Assembly: GCA_964057225.1 (NCBI GenBank)
Contig: OZ059898.1
Span: forward strand, 15,415,267 to 15,479,266
Direction: 5' to 3'
From: Auanema rhodensis
Lineage: Eukaryota; Nematoda; Chromadorea; Rhabditida; Rhabditidae
DNA: 64,000 bases
The translations under genes and the position numbers were made by a program. Shown piece after piece: positions 63,075 through 64,000 of the stretch. The notes beneath the pieces are model-generated. The model was not told the origin of the DNA, did no database searches, and saw nothing but the letters and a program-made list of their open reading frames with translations. Position 1 is the first letter of the stretch. Every line of letters begins with the position of its first letter.

Positions 63075-63683
63075 ACTATTCTTTACTTAATATTTGAAGT
63101 ATTCATAACGTTTGAGACAAATATAACCAAAAAAAAAGATGAAAGAATAACATAACTCAAATTATACATATAAATATTCTTTATTTCATCTTTTTTTCAT
63201 ATAATATATATTATTTTTATTCATTTTAACAGCTGATTATAGATTCCAGCTTTTAGCCTTCTATTTCTTTCTATTATAATCATTTTCTCTGAAATTTTGA
63301 CGATACTTCTGGCTGTATTTCCGAACAATCTGTTCCGACGTCATAAAATTATATACAATAAATAAATATTTTGTGGCTCAAATATAACACAAAAATTTTT
63401 TCTTCATAAGTTGTATTTCATGATTTTTTTCTGATATTTAGATAAAAGAGCAGCATTTTTCTACACTAGAGCTTAGCCTTTGTATTCGTCAACCTTTTTG
63501 AAGAATACGGCTTAAATCATGCTATGACGACAAATCTGGTATAGCATAGAAGATGAAAATTGAAAGATTAAGATGCTCAAATCTTACTAATTAGTTACAC
63601 GAATAGGCTGTTTTGGTATTGTTTCAAGTCTCCTTTTTCAATTTATCTTAGTCGTGTTCACTATCTTTTAATTTTCATTTGTT

Positions 63684-63685
<2 letters not shown>

Positions 63686-63740
<55 letters not shown>

Positions 63741-63778
63741 TGCTTCTCACTCTCTTCTCTCTCTCTCACTTTTCTCTC
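63686..63778 (+). repeat. Long (CT)n microsatellite and degenerate tail
   Basis: About 23 uninterrupted CT units, then a degenerate pyrimidine-rich tail to about 63778. The longest array of the window. Confidence 0.95.
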
Positions 63779-64000
63779 TAACTCCTTTGTTTTTTTTCTT
63801 CCTATCACTCTCCTTTCTGCTATCACTATTTCTCTCGCTTCTTTGCAAGCTTCAAGCATATATTTTAAATAGCATTTACTATCTTTTCATGTTATGCTTC
63901 AATGACCATTCAATTTCTTTTCTTAAAAATCATTTTGTCGTTCACTATTTTTGAGTTTAAATGATTTTTAACATCATTATAACAATGAATATATTATGTT

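Larger units (their letters stand above)
53483..64000. other. 10.5-kb gene-poor region with CT tracts
   Basis: No gene I can support. Bases 53483-59400 are plain AT-rich DNA with short frames only; the longest, 56663-57094, starts inside a T/A-rich stretch and has no splice partners. From 59.4 kb onward there are repeated + strand (CT)n tracts. There is also a GC-richer island at 59757-59880 and a few exon-like islands after good acceptors (60103-60188, 61309-61384, 61558-61622). This could be a long intergenic region, or long introns or upstream DNA of a gene that begins beyond the window. Confidence 0.5.

Overview
The window looks like nuclear DNA from a chromadorean (Rhabditida-type) nematode. 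It is AT-rich. Its genes are cut by many very short introns (mostly 44-60 nt) with TTTTCAG-like acceptors. It carries a cuticle collagen, a chondroitin-proteoglycan-4 (CPG4) type secreted protein and two closely spaced gene pairs that look like operons. I cannot place the genus. All gene models were spliced by hand from the sequence, and reading frame was checked across every junction.

Layout. 0.4-1.3 kb (+): secreted CPG4-like protein. 1.8-10.5 kb (-): a 20-exon DEG/ENaC channel with an alternative first exon. 12.4-15.0 kb (-): COM-1/CtIP followed closely by prefoldin subunit 6. 15.5-18.2 kb (-): two secreted cysteine-rich proteins, one with two PAN domains and one His-rich and possibly CPG4-like. 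20.2-22.9 kb (-): IFT46/DYF-6. 23.3-25.3 kb (-): UTP-glucose-1-phosphate uridylyltransferase. 25.9-28.9 kb (-): a DHX33-like DEAH helicase. 29.3-30.4 kb (+): a C/EBP-type bZIP factor that shares a compact divergent promoter with the helicase. 30.9-31.35 kb (+): an unrecognised small membrane-protein candidate. 31.9-33.2 kb (+): a secreted EndoU ribonuclease. 34.9-35.4 kb (-): TRAPPC2/sedlin. 36.6-39.4 kb (-): cuticle collagen. 42.0-44.7 kb (-): ELP4 followed by MTG1. 46.9-51.4 kb (+): a large zinc-finger protein. 51.9-53.5 kb (+): cyclin H. 53.5-64 kb: no gene I can support, but a series of (CT)n tracts, all with pyrimidines on the + strand.

Most genes are housekeeping (ribosome biogenesis and assembly, tRNA modification, CAK/TFIIH cyclin, DNA end resection, ER-Golgi tethering, cilia, chaperone, sugar-nucleotide supply). 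They are mixed with extracellular or cuticle genes and one ion channel, and the window does not form a single pathway. No virus, transposon, CRISPR array, rRNA or tRNA was recognised. The most notable observations are a perfect RFX/DAF-19 X-box inside the ciliary gene IFT46, a facing pair of perfect E2F sites upstream of a secreted protein, a palindromic cluster of CACGTG boxes in a channel intron, a one-base frame break in MTG1, and a two-exon small membrane-protein gene without a recognised family.
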